Notes: generated from the sequence alone by a model not told the origin. Positions 41,215 through 51,106 are shown, counted from the first letter of the stretch. The stretch is DNA of 64,000 bases from Sphingobium sp. TCM1 (GCF_001650725.1 NZ_LXVX01000039.1:491110-555109); one strand, 5' to 3'. Translations and numbers: made by a program.

Positions 41215-44200
41215 ATGCGCTCCCTCATCGCCGCCCTCGCCCTTGGCACCATGCTGGCCACGCCGCTGCTCGCACAGCAGGCGAAGCCCACCGCCAACCT
41301 GTCCGCGCCGGTCAAGACCTTCGGCCGCGTCTCCTATGACGCCCGGTCGCTGATGATCGACGGCAAGCGGATGGTGATCTGGTCGTCCGAATTCCACCAT
41401 TTCCGCCTGCCCTCGCCCGATCTGTGGCGCGACATCCTCCAGAAGATGAAGGCCAGCGGCTTCAACAGCGTCGCCGTCTATTTCGACTGGGGTTTCCACA
41501 GCCCGAAAAAGGGCGTGTACGACTTCTCCGGCATCCGCGACATCGACCGGCTGCTGACCATGGCGGAGGAGGAAGGCCTCTACGTCATCACCCGCGCCGG
41601 TCCCTATGTGAATGCCGAACTGTCGCGCGGCGGCTTTCCCGGCTGGCTGGTCAACCAGCGCGCCCGCGCCCGCACCGACGATCCCGATTATCTGGCGGCC
41701 GCCGACGAATGGCTGACCAAGGTCAACGCGATCATCGCGAAGCACCAGATCAACATTGATCCCAGGCGCAAATATGGCGTCATCCTGCACCAGATCGAGA
41801 ATGAGCTGGCGATGACCACCCCGGCGCAGCGTCGCTACATGGATCATCTCTATGCCAAGGCCCGCGCCGACGGCATCACCGTGCCGCTGTTCCACAACGA
41901 TCAGGGCCGCAACGGCTACTGGTCGCCGGCAAGCAGCAAGGTCGAGAAGGTCGTCCACGGCCCCAACGACATGTATGCGTTCGACGGCTATCCCGGCGGC
42001 ACCTGCACCGTCACCGGCCAGCCGACGCGCGGGTCGGCCGCGCCCGACTGGGGCTTTTATGGTCCCGGCGGGGCGAAGGGCGGCGCATCCGCATCGCCCG
42101 ATACGCCGGGCTTCCTTGCCGAGTTCGGCGGCGGCTGGTTCGACTATTGGGGATCGAACGGCGGCTATGAGTGCAACGCGCTCCAGCGCGGCAAGCGGTT
42201 CCAGCGCGTCTTCTACGGCACCAACCTCGCCAACGGCATTGGCATCCAGAGCTTCTACATGGGCTATGGCGGCACCAGCTGGGGCTGGCTGCCTGCGCCC
42301 GTGGTGTTCACCAGCTATGACTATGGCTCCGCCATCTCCGAACCGCGCGAGATACGGGAAAAGGCGCTGGAGATGAAGCAGCTGGGCGGCCTGATCGCCT
42401 CGGTCCCCGACATGGCGGGGATGATCCCGGCAGGGACGCCGGCGATCAGTTCACCCAATATCCAGGTCTATCATAATAAAAGCCCGGAAACGGACGCGCG
42501 CTTCCTGATGGTGACGCACAAGCCATCCAACGGGCAGACCAGCGACAGCTTCAGCTTCACCGCCGACCTGCCCGATGGCCGCTATACCGTGCCGATGCAG
42601 TTGAACGGCTTCGACGCGAAATGGCTGGTCGCGGGCGTGACGCTGGGCGGGCAGCGGCTGGTCTATTCGACCTCCGAACTCCAGTCCGCGCAGGTCATCG
42701 ACAAGGCCGACCTGATCCTGCTCTACGGCCGCGCCGGGGAGCCGGGCGAGACGGTGCTGCGCTACGCTTCCGCGCCCAGGGTGACGGTGCTGGAAGGCAG
42801 CGCGACCAGCGCCTTCGACGCTGCGAAGGGCGACCTCAAGCTCAGCTACACCCATCAGGGCCGCGCGGTCGTGCGGGTCGAGGGCGGCGATCGTCCGCCG
42901 CTGACGCTGATTCTCGCCGACGAGGCGGAAGGCGCGCGCTACTGGCGCGAACAGGATGTGCTGGTGCGCGGTCCCGCGCTGGTCCGCAGCGCAGTCGGCA
43001 AGGGCGGAACGCTGGCGCTGACCGGCGATACTGCCGAGGCCAGCCCGCTCGAAATCTGGGCGTCCAGGGCGGTTCGGTCCATCACATGGAACGGCGCGAA
43101 GGTCGCGACCAAATCGACAGCGATCGGCAGCCTCGCCGCCGTGCAGCTGCTCACCGGTCCCGGCGACGTCACCTTGCCGGCGCTCACCGACTGGCGCATG
43201 GCCAAGGGATCGCCCGAAGCCGATCCGGCCTTCGACGACAGCGCATGGCAGGCGGTCGACAACCGGTCCTATGCCAGCATCACCGCCCGGCCCGATGGCC
43301 AGCCCAACATGAGCATGGACGCCTATGGCTTCCATGACGGCGACGTCTGGTATCGCGGCCGCTTCACCGGCTCGCCCGACGCCAGGGCGCTCTCGCTCTA
43401 TTATGGCGCGGGCGGTTCGGGGCTGGTGCAAGTCTGGGTCGACGGCAAGTTCATCGGCGAAGGCGAAACGCCCGGCGGCCTGCCCCGCCCGATCACCACC
43501 GGCACCGCGCGCTTCACCCTGCCCGCCGAGGCGCAGGCACCCGGCGAGCATGTCATATCGGTCATGGTCCGCAACAACGGCCATAACTGGGATCTGGACA
43601 GCGACGATTTCCACAAGGAAGCGCGCGGCCTGATCTCCGCCTCGCTGGAAGGCGGTCCCAGCGGTCGCAGCTTCGCCGTGCCGATCGCATGGAAGATCCA
43701 GGGCAAGCAAGGCGGCGAAGATCTGCCCGACACCGCCCGTGGCCCCGCCAACAATGGCGGCCTCTTTGGCGAGCGCAAGGGCTGGCACCTGCCCGGCTTC
43801 AACGACAGCGCATGGACCAAGGCCAGCGTCCCCGCGACCCAGGCGGAGGCAGGCACCAGCTGGTATCGCACCAGCTTCGCGCTGAACCTTCCCAAGGGGC
43901 AGGACGCCACCATCGGCCTGAGCTTCGGCGATTCCGAAAAGCCGCGCTCGCCGGTCCGCTATCGCGTGCTGATCTTCGTCAATGGCTGGAACATGGGCCA
44001 GTTCATCGCCCATGTCGGCCCGCAACGCACCTTCCCCATTCCCGAAGGCATATTGAACCACCGGGGCCGGAACCAGATCGCGCTTGCCGTCACGTCCGAC
44101 GGCGCGCCGGGCGATGCGCTCGAAAGTGTGCGCCTCGTCATCCTACGCAACGTCAAAGGCGGTCTGCCAGTGCAGATGGTCGCCGCGCCAAATGCACCTT

Positions 44201-44223
44201 CAGACCTCAAGGAGATCAAATAA
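41215..44223 (+). CDS. Exported GH35 beta-galactosidase
   Basis: 1002 residues with signal peptide cleaved near LLAQQ. The TIM-barrel core shows FHHFRLPSPDLWRDILQKMK, the acid/base Glu197 in IENELA and the nucleophile Glu303 in FLAEFGGGW. Further domains follow, including two jelly rolls (DVWYRGRFTG, SWYRTSFALNLPKG). GH35 enzymes remove beta-linked galactose from galactan side chains, which rhamnogalacturonan-I carries. Ten bp behind rhaM; the GH105 gene starts right after its stop codon. Confidence 0.92.
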   Translation: MRSLIAALALGTMLATPLLAQQAKPTANLSAPVKTFGRVSYDARSLMIDGKRMVIWSSEFHHFRLPSPDLWRDILQKMKASGFNSVAVYFDWGFHSPKKGVYDFSGIRDIDRLLTMAEEEGLYVITRAGPYVNAELSRGGFPGWLVNQRARARTDDPDYLAAADEWLTKVNAIIAKHQINIDPRRKYGVILHQIENELAMTTPAQRRYMDHLYAKARADGITVPLFHNDQGRNGYWSPASSKVEKVVHGPNDMYAFDGYPGGTCTVTGQPTRGSAAPDWGFYGPGGAKGGASASPDTPGFLAEFGGGWFDYWGSNGGYECNALQRGKRFQRVFYGTNLANGIGIQSFYMGYGGTSWGWLPAPVVFTSYDYGSAISEPREIREKALEMKQLGGLIASVPDMAGMIPAGTPAISSPNIQVYHNKSPETDARFLMVTHKPSNGQTSDSFSFTADLPDGRYTVPMQLNGFDAKWLVAGVTLGGQRLVYSTSELQSAQVIDKADLILLYGRAGEPGETVLRYASAPRVTVLEGSATSAFDAAKGDLKLSYTHQGRAVVRVEGGDRPPLTLILADEAEGARYWREQDVLVRGPALVRSAVGKGGTLALTGDTAEASPLEIWASRAVRSITWNGAKVATKSTAIGSLAAVQLLTGPGDVTLPALTDWRMAKGSPEADPAFDDSAWQAVDNRSYASITARPDGQPNMSMDAYGFHDGDVWYRGRFTGSPDARALSLYYGAGGSGLVQVWVDGKFIGEGETPGGLPRPITTGTARFTLPAEAQAPGEHVISVMVRNNGHNWDLDSDDFHKEARGLISASLEGGPSGRSFAVPIAWKIQGKQGGEDLPDTARGPANNGGLFGERKGWHLPGFNDSAWTKASVPATQAEAGTSWYRTSFALNLPKGQDATIGLSFGDSEKPRSPVRYRVLIFVNGWNMGQFIAHVGPQRTFPIPEGILNHRGRNQIALAVTSDGAPGDALESVRLVILRNVKGGLPVQMVAAPNAPSDLKEIK

Positions 44224-45339
44224 GTGGCCGCTCTCAATCATGATGTACCGCGCCAGCAGGTCGTCGAGTCCATCGACCGGCTGATGGACAATCTCGTCAA
44301 TATCAAGGACGAGACCGGCGAATTCCTGCTCCATCTGGAAGATGGCCGCATCATCGACACCAAGGGCTGGGCCGGATGGGAATGGACCCATGGCGTCGGC
44401 CTGTTCGGCATGTGGCGCTATTTCGAGCAGACCGGCGACTACAAGGCGCTGGAGATCATCAAGCAGTGGTTTGAGGATCGCTTCGCCGAAGGCACACCGA
44501 CCAAGAATATCAACACGATGGCGCCGTTCATCACGCTCGCCTATCTGTATGAGTTCGAACCCGACCCGCGCTATATCCCCTATCTCGATACTTGGGCCGA
44601 ATGGCTGATGGCGCCGGACGGCCTGCCCAAGACCGAGGAAGGCGGGTTCCAGCACATCGTCTATAATGACGAGAATCCGGGCGAGATGTGGGACGACACG
44701 CTGATGATGTCGGTCCTGCCGCTGGCCAAGATCGGCCTGCTGCTGAACCGCCCCGCCTATATCGAGGAAGCCAAGCGCCAGTTCCTGGTCCATATCAAAT
44801 ATCTCTTCGATACGAAGACCGGGCTCTGGTTCCACGGCTGGGACTTCAACGGCCGCCACAATTTCGCCGAGGCGCTGTGGGCGCGCGGCAATTGCTGGGT
44901 GACGATCGCCATTCCCGAGATCATCGAGATTCTCGACCTGCCCGAAGGCGACTTCTTCCGCACCTTCCTGATCGACACGCTGGCGGCGCAGGTGAAGACG
45001 CTCGCCGAAACGCAGGACGCGGAAACCGGCCTGTGGCACACGCTGATCGTCGATCCGACCAGCTATCTGGAAGCATCGGCCACCGCCGGTTTCGCCTATG
45101 GCATATTGAAGGCCGTGCGGAAGGGCTATCTACCCCGCCATTACGAGGACGTCGGCATCAGGGCGGTGCGCGGCGTGCTGGCCAATATCGACGAGAGCGG
45201 CGAATTGCAGCAGGTCAGCTTCGGCACCGCGATGGGCGATACCCAGCAATTCTACAAGGACATCGCGCTCACCTCCATGCCCTATGGCCAGAGCCTGGCC
45301 ATCTGCGCCCTGGGTGAATTCCTGCGCACCTATATCTGA
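44224..45339 (+). CDS. Unsaturated rhamnogalacturonyl hydrolase (GH105, YteR-like)
   Basis: 371 residues. It starts with GTG directly after the GH35 stop. The (alpha/alpha)6 barrel of GH105 is seen from WAGWEWTHGVGLFGMWRYFE, YNDENPGEMWDDTLMMSVL with the catalytic Asp, and GWDFNGRHNFAEALWARGNCW. It hydrates the 4,5-unsaturated galacturonate end left by rhamnogalacturonan lyases, releasing rhamnose and 5-keto-4-deoxyuronate. There is no signal peptide, so it acts in the cytosol on imported oligomers. Its products feed the rhamnose pathway and KduI, both encoded in the window. Confidence 0.93.
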   Translation: MAALNHDVPRQQVVESIDRLMDNLVNIKDETGEFLLHLEDGRIIDTKGWAGWEWTHGVGLFGMWRYFEQTGDYKALEIIKQWFEDRFAEGTPTKNINTMAPFITLAYLYEFEPDPRYIPYLDTWAEWLMAPDGLPKTEEGGFQHIVYNDENPGEMWDDTLMMSVLPLAKIGLLLNRPAYIEEAKRQFLVHIKYLFDTKTGLWFHGWDFNGRHNFAEALWARGNCWVTIAIPEIIEILDLPEGDFFRTFLIDTLAAQVKTLAETQDAETGLWHTLIVDPTSYLEASATAGFAYGILKAVRKGYLPRHYEDVGIRAVRGVLANIDESGELQQVSFGTAMGDTQQFYKDIALTSMPYGQSLAICALGEFLRTYI

Positions 45340-45356
45340 CCGTTCATCGAGCTTGG

Positions 45357-45388
45357 GCGGCGGCCGGAAATGGAAGGACGGCCGCCGC
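45357..45388 (+). other. GC-rich hairpin inside the operon (before the symporter gene)
   Basis: Perfect 10-base arms GCGGCGGCCG and CGGCCGCCGC enclose a 12-base A/G-rich loop, 18 bp after the GH105 stop and 36 bp before the symporter start. No T tract follows, so it is not a clear terminator; it may stabilise the upstream mRNA or cause partial pausing. Confidence 0.6.
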
Positions 45389-45423
45389 TTGAGACAAGAA
45401 TATAAGAGGCGGAGGAGCCGAGA

Positions 45424-46947
45424 GTGACCGACATAGCCCAATCCGCACCCCGGCCCGTCCGCCTGCAAAACTACCTCGCCTATGGCTCCAACGACGTGCT
45501 GGGCGCAGGGTCGATGGCGGTCATTTCGGGCTGGGTGCTGATCTTCTACACCCAGTTCTGCGGCCTGACGGCCGGGCAGGCGGCCACCATCTTCGCGGTG
45601 GCGCGCATCCTCGACGCCTTCGCCTCGCCGATGATCGGCTATATCTCCGACCATTTCGGATCGACCTGGCTGGGCCGCAGGTTCGGCCGCCGCCGCTTCT
45701 TCATCCTCGCGGCCATTCCCCTGCTGCCCAGCTTCGCGCTGATGTGGCTGCCGGGACAGGGCTTCTGGTATTATCTGGTCAGCTATGTGCTGTTCGAGCT
45801 GGTCTATGCGATGGAGATCATCCCGTTCGAAACGCTCGCGGCCGAAATGTCGACCGACTATCGCACCAAGGCGAAGTTCGCCGGATCGCGCATCCTCTTC
45901 GGCCAGGCGTCGGCCATCCTCGCGGGCTTCCTGCCGCTCTGGCTCATCAACGCGCTCGGCCGCGACAGCGCCGACACCTTCTTCTACATGGGCCTGATCT
46001 TCGCCACCCTGTTCATGGTGACGGCCGGACTGCTCTATCTGTTCAGCTGGGAACGGCATATGCCGGGATCGCTGGAGGCGTTGCCTGAAAGAACGCAGGG
46101 CGGCGGCGCGGGGCAGGCGCTCAAGGCGCTTTACCGCAACCTCTTCTCGACCATGCGAATCCGCGCCTTCCGCCTGCACCTCGGCATGTATCTGGGCGGC
46201 TATATCAGCCAGGACATTTTCAACGCGGCCTTCACCTTCTTCGTGATCTTCGCGCTGGCCGGTTCCACCGCCATCGCCTCCGGCCTGCTGGGCACCATGT
46301 ATATCGTCCAGTTCGTCGCGGTCATCATCGCGATCAACCTGGCGCTGCGCGCCTCCCCCAGCCGCGCCTATCAGGTCGCCGCCGCCGACTTCGCCGTGGG
46401 CGTATTCGCGCTCATTGGCCTGTGGCTGCTCGGCGTTCCGGCCACGTCCCCCTGGATCTGGCTGCCGATCATCCTGTCGGGCCTGGGCCGCGGCGCGCTC
46501 AACTATATCCCCTGGGCGACCTATAATTATATGGCCGACGTGGACGAGATCGTCACGGGCCAGAGGCGCGAGGGCAGCTTCGCCGGGGTCATGACCTTCG
46601 TGCGCAAGGCGACGCAGGCCGCCGCCGTCGCGGGCGTGGGCTTCATCATGCAGGCGGGCGGCTTCGTCTCCGGCGCGCAGGCGCAGAGCCAGGACGCGAT
46701 CCTGACGATGGCGCTGCTGCTGGCCATCGGCACGGTGGGTTGCCTGTCCTTCGGCATATGGGTGTCCACCCGCTTTCGCCTCAGCCCCGCAACCCACGAC
46801 ATCCTGATGCGCGAGATCGAACATCTGCGCGGCGGGGCGCGCACGCCCAGTTCGCCCGGCGCGCGACACGTCGTGGAGGATCTGTCGGGCTGGCGCTACG
46901 ACCAGCTCTGGGGCAACAATCCGGTGGCCCAATCGGCCGCGCATTGA
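45424..46947 (+). CDS. GPH-type sugar:cation symporter (MFS)
   Basis: 507 residues with about twelve membrane helices and a GTG start behind GGCGGAGGAG. The N-terminal motif SNDVLGAGSMAV and the loop GYISDHFGSTWLGRRFGRRRFFI match the glycoside-pentoside-hexuronide symporter group, as does ARILDAFASPMIG. It sits between the GH105 gene and an esterase. The likely substrate is an unsaturated rhamnogalacturonan disaccharide or oligomer to be cut by the GH105 enzyme, inferred from context. Confidence 0.88.
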   Translation: MTDIAQSAPRPVRLQNYLAYGSNDVLGAGSMAVISGWVLIFYTQFCGLTAGQAATIFAVARILDAFASPMIGYISDHFGSTWLGRRFGRRRFFILAAIPLLPSFALMWLPGQGFWYYLVSYVLFELVYAMEIIPFETLAAEMSTDYRTKAKFAGSRILFGQASAILAGFLPLWLINALGRDSADTFFYMGLIFATLFMVTAGLLYLFSWERHMPGSLEALPERTQGGGAGQALKALYRNLFSTMRIRAFRLHLGMYLGGYISQDIFNAAFTFFVIFALAGSTAIASGLLGTMYIVQFVAVIIAINLALRASPSRAYQVAAADFAVGVFALIGLWLLGVPATSPWIWLPIILSGLGRGALNYIPWATYNYMADVDEIVTGQRREGSFAGVMTFVRKATQAAAVAGVGFIMQAGGFVSGAQAQSQDAILTMALLLAIGTVGCLSFGIWVSTRFRLSPATHDILMREIEHLRGGARTPSSPGARHVVEDLSGWRYDQLWGNNPVAQSAAH

Positions 46948-46958
46948 GGGGGATGAGG

Positions 46959-48149
46959 ATGACGGGACGGACGATGCTTGGCGCGACGCTGCTGCTCGCG
47001 CTCGCCACGACGCCGGCGCAGGCACAACATTGGTCGCGTAGCTGGATGGCCGCGCCGCTTGTGTCGAAGGCGCCGCCGGAAAAGCGTCCCGACCTCGCCA
47101 ACCGCACCCTGCGGCAGGTCGTCCGCATCAGCAGCGGCGGCCAGCGCATCCGCCTGCGCCTGTCCAACGAAATGTCGACCCAGCCCCTGCTGCTGGGCGC
47201 CGTCCATGTCGCGATCGCGGGCGAAAATGGCGAAACGCTGCCCGGCACCGACCATGTCGTGACCTTCAACCAGGCGCAGGGCGCGACCATCCCCGCCCGC
47301 GCACCCTTGTTGAGCGATCCGATCGCGATGGCGGTGAAGCCGCTCACGCGCCTCTCCATCAGCATCCACCTGCCGCAGGGCGCGCCCGATGCGACCGTCC
47401 ACAGCTATTCCGCCGCCACTGGCTGGACCGCACCGGGCGACCAGACGACGGCCATCAGCCTTTCGAACTCCGCGACGCTCGGCCCCCGCGTCATCATTTC
47501 CGGGGTCGAGGTGGAAAGCCGCAAACCCGGCACCACCATCGTCACTCTTGGTGATTCCATCACCGACGGCGTGCGCGCCACCCCAGACAGCAACCGCCGC
47601 TGGCCCGACCTGCTGGCCGAGCGCCTGCAAAAAGCGGGGCGGACATCGATCGGCGTCGCCAATGCCGGGATCAGCGCCAACCGGCTGCTGTCCGAAGGCG
47701 ACGGTTACAATGCCCTTGCCCGGTTCGACAGCGACGTGCTGGCGGTGCCCGGCGTCACCCATGTCGTGATCCTGGAAGGGGTCAACGACCTGGGCAATGC
47801 CGCCCGCAGCCAGCAGCCGATGCTGCCGCCCGAAGCGCTGATCGGCGCCTATCGCCAGATGATCGCCCGCGCCCATGACCGGGGCGTGAAGGTCATCCTC
47901 GCCACCATCCTGCCCTATAAGGGCGCGGGCTATTGGAGCGCGGAGGGCGACGCCGCCCGCATGGCGGTGAACAAATGGATTCGCGACAACCAGGAGGCGG
48001 ACGCCTTCGTCGATCTCGACAAGGCGATCGCCGACCCCGCCGACCCCGCACGCATGGCCAAAGCCTATGATGTGGGCGACGCGCTCCACCCCAATGACGA
48101 GGGGTTCCGGGCGATGGCCGCCGCCTTCGACCTCAAGCTGTTCCAGTGA
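46959..48149 (+). CDS. Exported SGNH/GDSL hydrolase
   Basis: 396 residues from the ATG at 46959, which lies 6 bp after GAGGGGG; an ATG at 46953 is also in frame. A signal peptide ends near TPAQAQ. An N-terminal beta-rich domain (VVRISSGGQRIRLRLSNEMS) precedes the SGNH core: TLGDSITDGV (Ser), GVANAGISANRLL, LEGVNDLG and DALHPNDEG. This two-domain form is widespread in polysaccharide loci and probably removes acetyl or feruloyl esters from pectin side chains. The stop overlaps the next gene's GTG. Confidence 0.87.
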   Translation: MTGRTMLGATLLLALATTPAQAQHWSRSWMAAPLVSKAPPEKRPDLANRTLRQVVRISSGGQRIRLRLSNEMSTQPLLLGAVHVAIAGENGETLPGTDHVVTFNQAQGATIPARAPLLSDPIAMAVKPLTRLSISIHLPQGAPDATVHSYSAATGWTAPGDQTTAISLSNSATLGPRVIISGVEVESRKPGTTIVTLGDSITDGVRATPDSNRRWPDLLAERLQKAGRTSIGVANAGISANRLLSEGDGYNALARFDSDVLAVPGVTHVVILEGVNDLGNAARSQQPMLPPEALIGAYRQMIARAHDRGVKVILATILPYKGAGYWSAEGDAARMAVNKWIRDNQEADAFVDLDKAIADPADPARMAKAYDVGDALHPNDEGFRAMAAAFDLKLFQ

Positions 48150-49111
48150 TCACGCCGTTGCTGCTGCTGGCGGCTGCCGCCAGCGGGCCGGTAGCGCCCA
48201 AGCCGCTGTTCCGCGATCCCGTCCATGACGGCGCGGCCGACGCCTCGACCGTGCGCGACGCGCAGACCGGCGAGTGGGTGATGTTCTACACCAACCGCCG
48301 CGCCGACCTTCCGCAGGACGACGCCAGCGATGTCCGCTGGGTCCATGGCACTGCGATCGGCGTCGCCCGATCGAAGGACGGGGCCGCATGGCGCTACACC
48401 GGCACGGCGAATATTCCCGGCAGCTGCACCGGCGAAACCCTCTGGGCGCCCGAGGTGCAATGGCTCGAAGGCCAGTGGCATATGTGGCTGACCGTCGTAC
48501 CGGGCATCTATCGCGACTGGAACGCGCCGCGCTTCATCGTCCACCTGACCAGCCCGGACCTCAAGACATGGACCTGCGGCGATCGGCTCGAACTGGGCTC
48601 CGACCGGGTGATCGATGCGAGCGTACTGGCGCTGCCGAAAGGTGGCTACCGCCTCTTCTTCAATGACGAAAGGCAGAACAAGGCGATCGTCACCGCCGAC
48701 AGCCCGGACCTCGTCCACTGGACAATCAGGGACCGGCTGACCCAAACGCCGGGCGAAGGGCCGAAGGCTTTCCGCTGGAAGGGCCGCTACTGGCTTATCT
48801 CCGACGCGTGGAAGGGGCTGCTGGTCATGCGCTCCGATGATGGCGAACAATGGTTCACCCAGCCGGGTCATATCCTCGCAACCCCCGGCCGCCATCCGAC
48901 CGACCGCGCCAAGGGCCAGCATCCCGACATCATCGTCGCCGGGACGCGCGCCTATATTCTCTATTTCGTGCATCAGGAGGGTGAGGAGGAAGCGAAAGCC
49001 AATCCCGACTGGAAACGTCGCACCGTGCTCCAGATCGCCGAACTCCGGGAGAAGGACGGGGTCATCAGCGTCGATCGCGACGCGCCCGTTCATGTCCGCC
49101 TGAAACTCTGA
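48146..49111 (+). CDS. GH43-like five-bladed propeller protein
   Basis: 321 residues with a GTG start that overlaps the stop of the previous gene (GTGA). N-terminal hydrophobic stretch MITPLLLLAAAASGPVA looks like a minimal signal peptide. Beta-propeller blades are visible as WVMFYTNRR, WAPEVQWLEGQWHMWLTV, YRLFFNDERQ and FRWKGRYWLISDAWKG, with acidic residues at blade centres (FRDPVHDGAADAST, VIDASVLAL, KGQHPDII). The fold matches GH43/GH117-type glycosidases that cut arabinose or related sugars, but I cannot fix a family. It is the sixth gene of the rhaM operon. Confidence 0.72.
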   Translation: MITPLLLLAAAASGPVAPKPLFRDPVHDGAADASTVRDAQTGEWVMFYTNRRADLPQDDASDVRWVHGTAIGVARSKDGAAWRYTGTANIPGSCTGETLWAPEVQWLEGQWHMWLTVVPGIYRDWNAPRFIVHLTSPDLKTWTCGDRLELGSDRVIDASVLALPKGGYRLFFNDERQNKAIVTADSPDLVHWTIRDRLTQTPGEGPKAFRWKGRYWLISDAWKGLLVMRSDDGEQWFTQPGHILATPGRHPTDRAKGQHPDIIVAGTRAYILYFVHQEGEEEAKANPDWKRRTVLQIAELREKDGVISVDRDAPVHVRLKL

Positions 49112-49156
49112 TCGCGCCGATTTTCCTGCCGCATAAAAGCAGCTAGGACCGACGGG

Positions 49157-50212
49157 ATGAAAAGCCCGAAGAACCCGAAGAGGAAGCCTCCCACCATCCG
49201 CGAAGTCGCTGCCCGCGCCGGGGTGTCGGTGATGACCGCGTCCCGCGCGATCAACGGAAAGGCGCTGGTCAGCGCCAAGGCGCAACTGGCGGTGGAGCAG
49301 GCGGTGGCCGAACTGGGCTATGTCCCCAACGCGACGGCGCGCGCGCTTGCCGGCAGCGCCGACCGCCGCGTCGCATTGCTGCACAGCAACAGCACCACCT
49401 CCGCCTATCTGGGCGAACTGCTGCTGGGCGCTCTGGGCGAAGCGCCGCAACGCCACCTGCATCTGGTGGTCGAACAATGCGCGCCGGGCGCCTTCGCCGC
49501 CGAAATCGTCGATCAGGTCGCCAAGGCCCATGTCGCGGGCGTGATCCTGCCGCCGCCGCTATGCGACTGGGCCGATCTGGTGGAACTGCTCCAGGCGCGC
49601 GACATCGCCGTGGTCGGGATCGCGCCGGACCGGGAGGGGGCCGGGATGCTGTCGGTCGGGACGGACGACCGCCACGCAGCCTATGACCTGACCCGCCACC
49701 TCGTCGATCTCGGCCATCGCCGGATCGGCTTCATCCAGGGCAATCCCCGTCACCGCGCCAGTGCCCGGCGGTTGCAGGGCTTTCGTGACTGCCTCGCCGA
49801 TTGCGGGATCGCCGTCGACGAACGCTGGATCGTACCGGGGGACTTTTCCTACCGATCCGGGCTCGATGCGGCGGAGCAGTTGCTCACTCTCGATACGCCG
49901 CCCAGCGCCATCTTCGCCTGCAATGACGACATGGCGGCCGCCGCGATCACCGTCGCGCACCAGCGCCGCATCAACGTGCCGGCGGACGTCACCATCTGCG
50001 GCTTCGACGATACGCCGCTGGCCGGCGCGATCTGGCCGGCGCTGACCACCATCCGCCAGCCGATCCGCGACATGGCGCGCGAGGCGATCGGGCTGCTGGG
50101 CGCCCATTTCCGCAGCCAGGACGAAGGATCGGACGACGATGCACTCGGCCGGGTGAAGCTCGACTATCAGCTCATCCGCCGTCAGTCGGACGCTGTCCCG
50201 GCGCGACATTGA
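49157..50212 (+). CDS. LacI family transcriptional regulator
   Basis: 351 residues. The helix-turn-helix TIREVAARAGVSVMTASRAING and hinge (GYVPNATARALAGS) are followed by a periplasmic-binding-like effector domain (AHVAGVILPPP, LVDLGHRRIGFIQGNP, SAIFACNDDMAAAA, GFDDTPLAGAIWP). It lies 45 bp behind the GH43-like gene and is probably part of the same operon, a self-limiting arrangement. The target may be the arabinose/galactose side-chain genes; this is an inference. Confidence 0.95.
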   Translation: MKSPKNPKRKPPTIREVAARAGVSVMTASRAINGKALVSAKAQLAVEQAVAELGYVPNATARALAGSADRRVALLHSNSTTSAYLGELLLGALGEAPQRHLHLVVEQCAPGAFAAEIVDQVAKAHVAGVILPPPLCDWADLVELLQARDIAVVGIAPDREGAGMLSVGTDDRHAAYDLTRHLVDLGHRRIGFIQGNPRHRASARRLQGFRDCLADCGIAVDERWIVPGDFSYRSGLDAAEQLLTLDTPPSAIFACNDDMAAAAITVAHQRRINVPADVTICGFDDTPLAGAIWPALTTIRQPIRDMAREAIGLLGAHFRSQDEGSDDDALGRVKLDYQLIRRQSDAVPARH

Positions 50213-50221
50213 TCCCTTCTT

Positions 50222-50254
50222 CCGTTCGCTCCGATCGAAATCGAGAAGCGGACG
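50222..50254. terminator. Imperfect hairpin between convergent operons
   Basis: CCGTTCGCT and AGCGGACGG, eight of nine bases paired, enclose about 15 bases, 10 bp after the lacI stop. It stands between the rightward lacI gene and the leftward esterase gene (end 50288) and can end both transcripts. Confidence 0.45.
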
Positions 50255-50287
50255 GAGATGCCGTCCGGTCCTGGCCCGCTCCAGGCG

Positions 50288-51106
50288 TCAGAGGAACCCG
50301 ACCTGCCGCAACCACGCCTCGCACAGCACGGGCCAGACCGACACCGGCAGCTCCTGCGTATCGAGCGCGAAGCCATGCGGCGCGTCGGCAAAAATGTGGA
50401 GTTCGGTCCGGCCGCCCGCACCCTGGAGCGCCTGCGCCAGACGATACCCATTGTCGACCGGTACGACCGGGTCATTGCCGGCATAGACGATGAAGGCCGG
50501 CGGCGGATCGGGCAGCAGTTGCGCATCGGGTTGAAGCGCATCGTACAATGCCTGCTTCTCGACCGGCGGCAGGGGCGGCTTGCCGTCGATGATCGTGCGC
50601 CCCTTCGCATTGGTGGAGATGGGCGCATAGCCCACCACCAGCACGTCCGGCCGCTCTGGCTCCGCCTTGCCCCATGCCGCAGGATAGTCGGCGATCAGGC
50701 AGGCGGCCAGATGCCCGCCCGAAGACAGGCCGACCACGCCCAGCCCCGCTTTCGCCAGCCCGCTGCCACGGATCATCCGCATGGCTTCCAGCGCATCGTC
50801 GAGCGGCGCGCACGGGCCGGTCGCGGCGTGGGGAAAGCGATGGATCAGGACGAAGGCATGATAGCCCAGCCCATTCAGCCAGCGCGCCACCTGCACGCCC
50901 TCGCGCCCCGCCATCAACGCAGTATAGCCGCCCCCGCCCAGCACAAGCATCGCGCGGCCATTGGGCGCGTCGGGCGCATAGCCCAGCAGCACCGGCCGAT
51001 CGACGGCGCTGACCACCGCCCGCTCGGGCGGCGCACGCTCATCCTCCAGCGTGAAGGCACCGCTCGCCGCGCCACGCAGCGGCCAGACCAGATCAGCAGC
51101 CAGCAT
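50288..51106 (-). CDS. Alpha/beta hydrolase (carbohydrate esterase-like)
   Basis: 272 residues from the ATG at 51106, inside the end of the GH43 gene (14-base overlap). The nucleophile elbow GLSSGGHLAACL, the acid region GNDPVVPVDNG and the His in FADAPHGF form the triad; GGGGYTALM makes the oxyanion hole. No signal peptide. It resembles acetyl-xylan esterase/peptidase S9-like lipase proteins and probably deacetylates imported sugars. It is the last gene of the leftward rhamnose operon. Confidence 0.83.
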   Translation of the reverse strand: MLAADLVWPLRGAASGAFTLEDERAPPERAVVSAVDRPVLLGYAPDAPNGRAMLVLGGGGYTALMAGREGVQVARWLNGLGYHAFVLIHRFPHAATGPCAPLDDALEAMRMIRGSGLAKAGLGVVGLSSGGHLAACLIADYPAAWGKAEPERPDVLVVGYAPISTNAKGRTIIDGKPPLPPVEKQALYDALQPDAQLLPDPPPAFIVYAGNDPVVPVDNGYRLAQALQGAGGRTELHIFADAPHGFALDTQELPVSVWPVLCEAWLRQVGFL

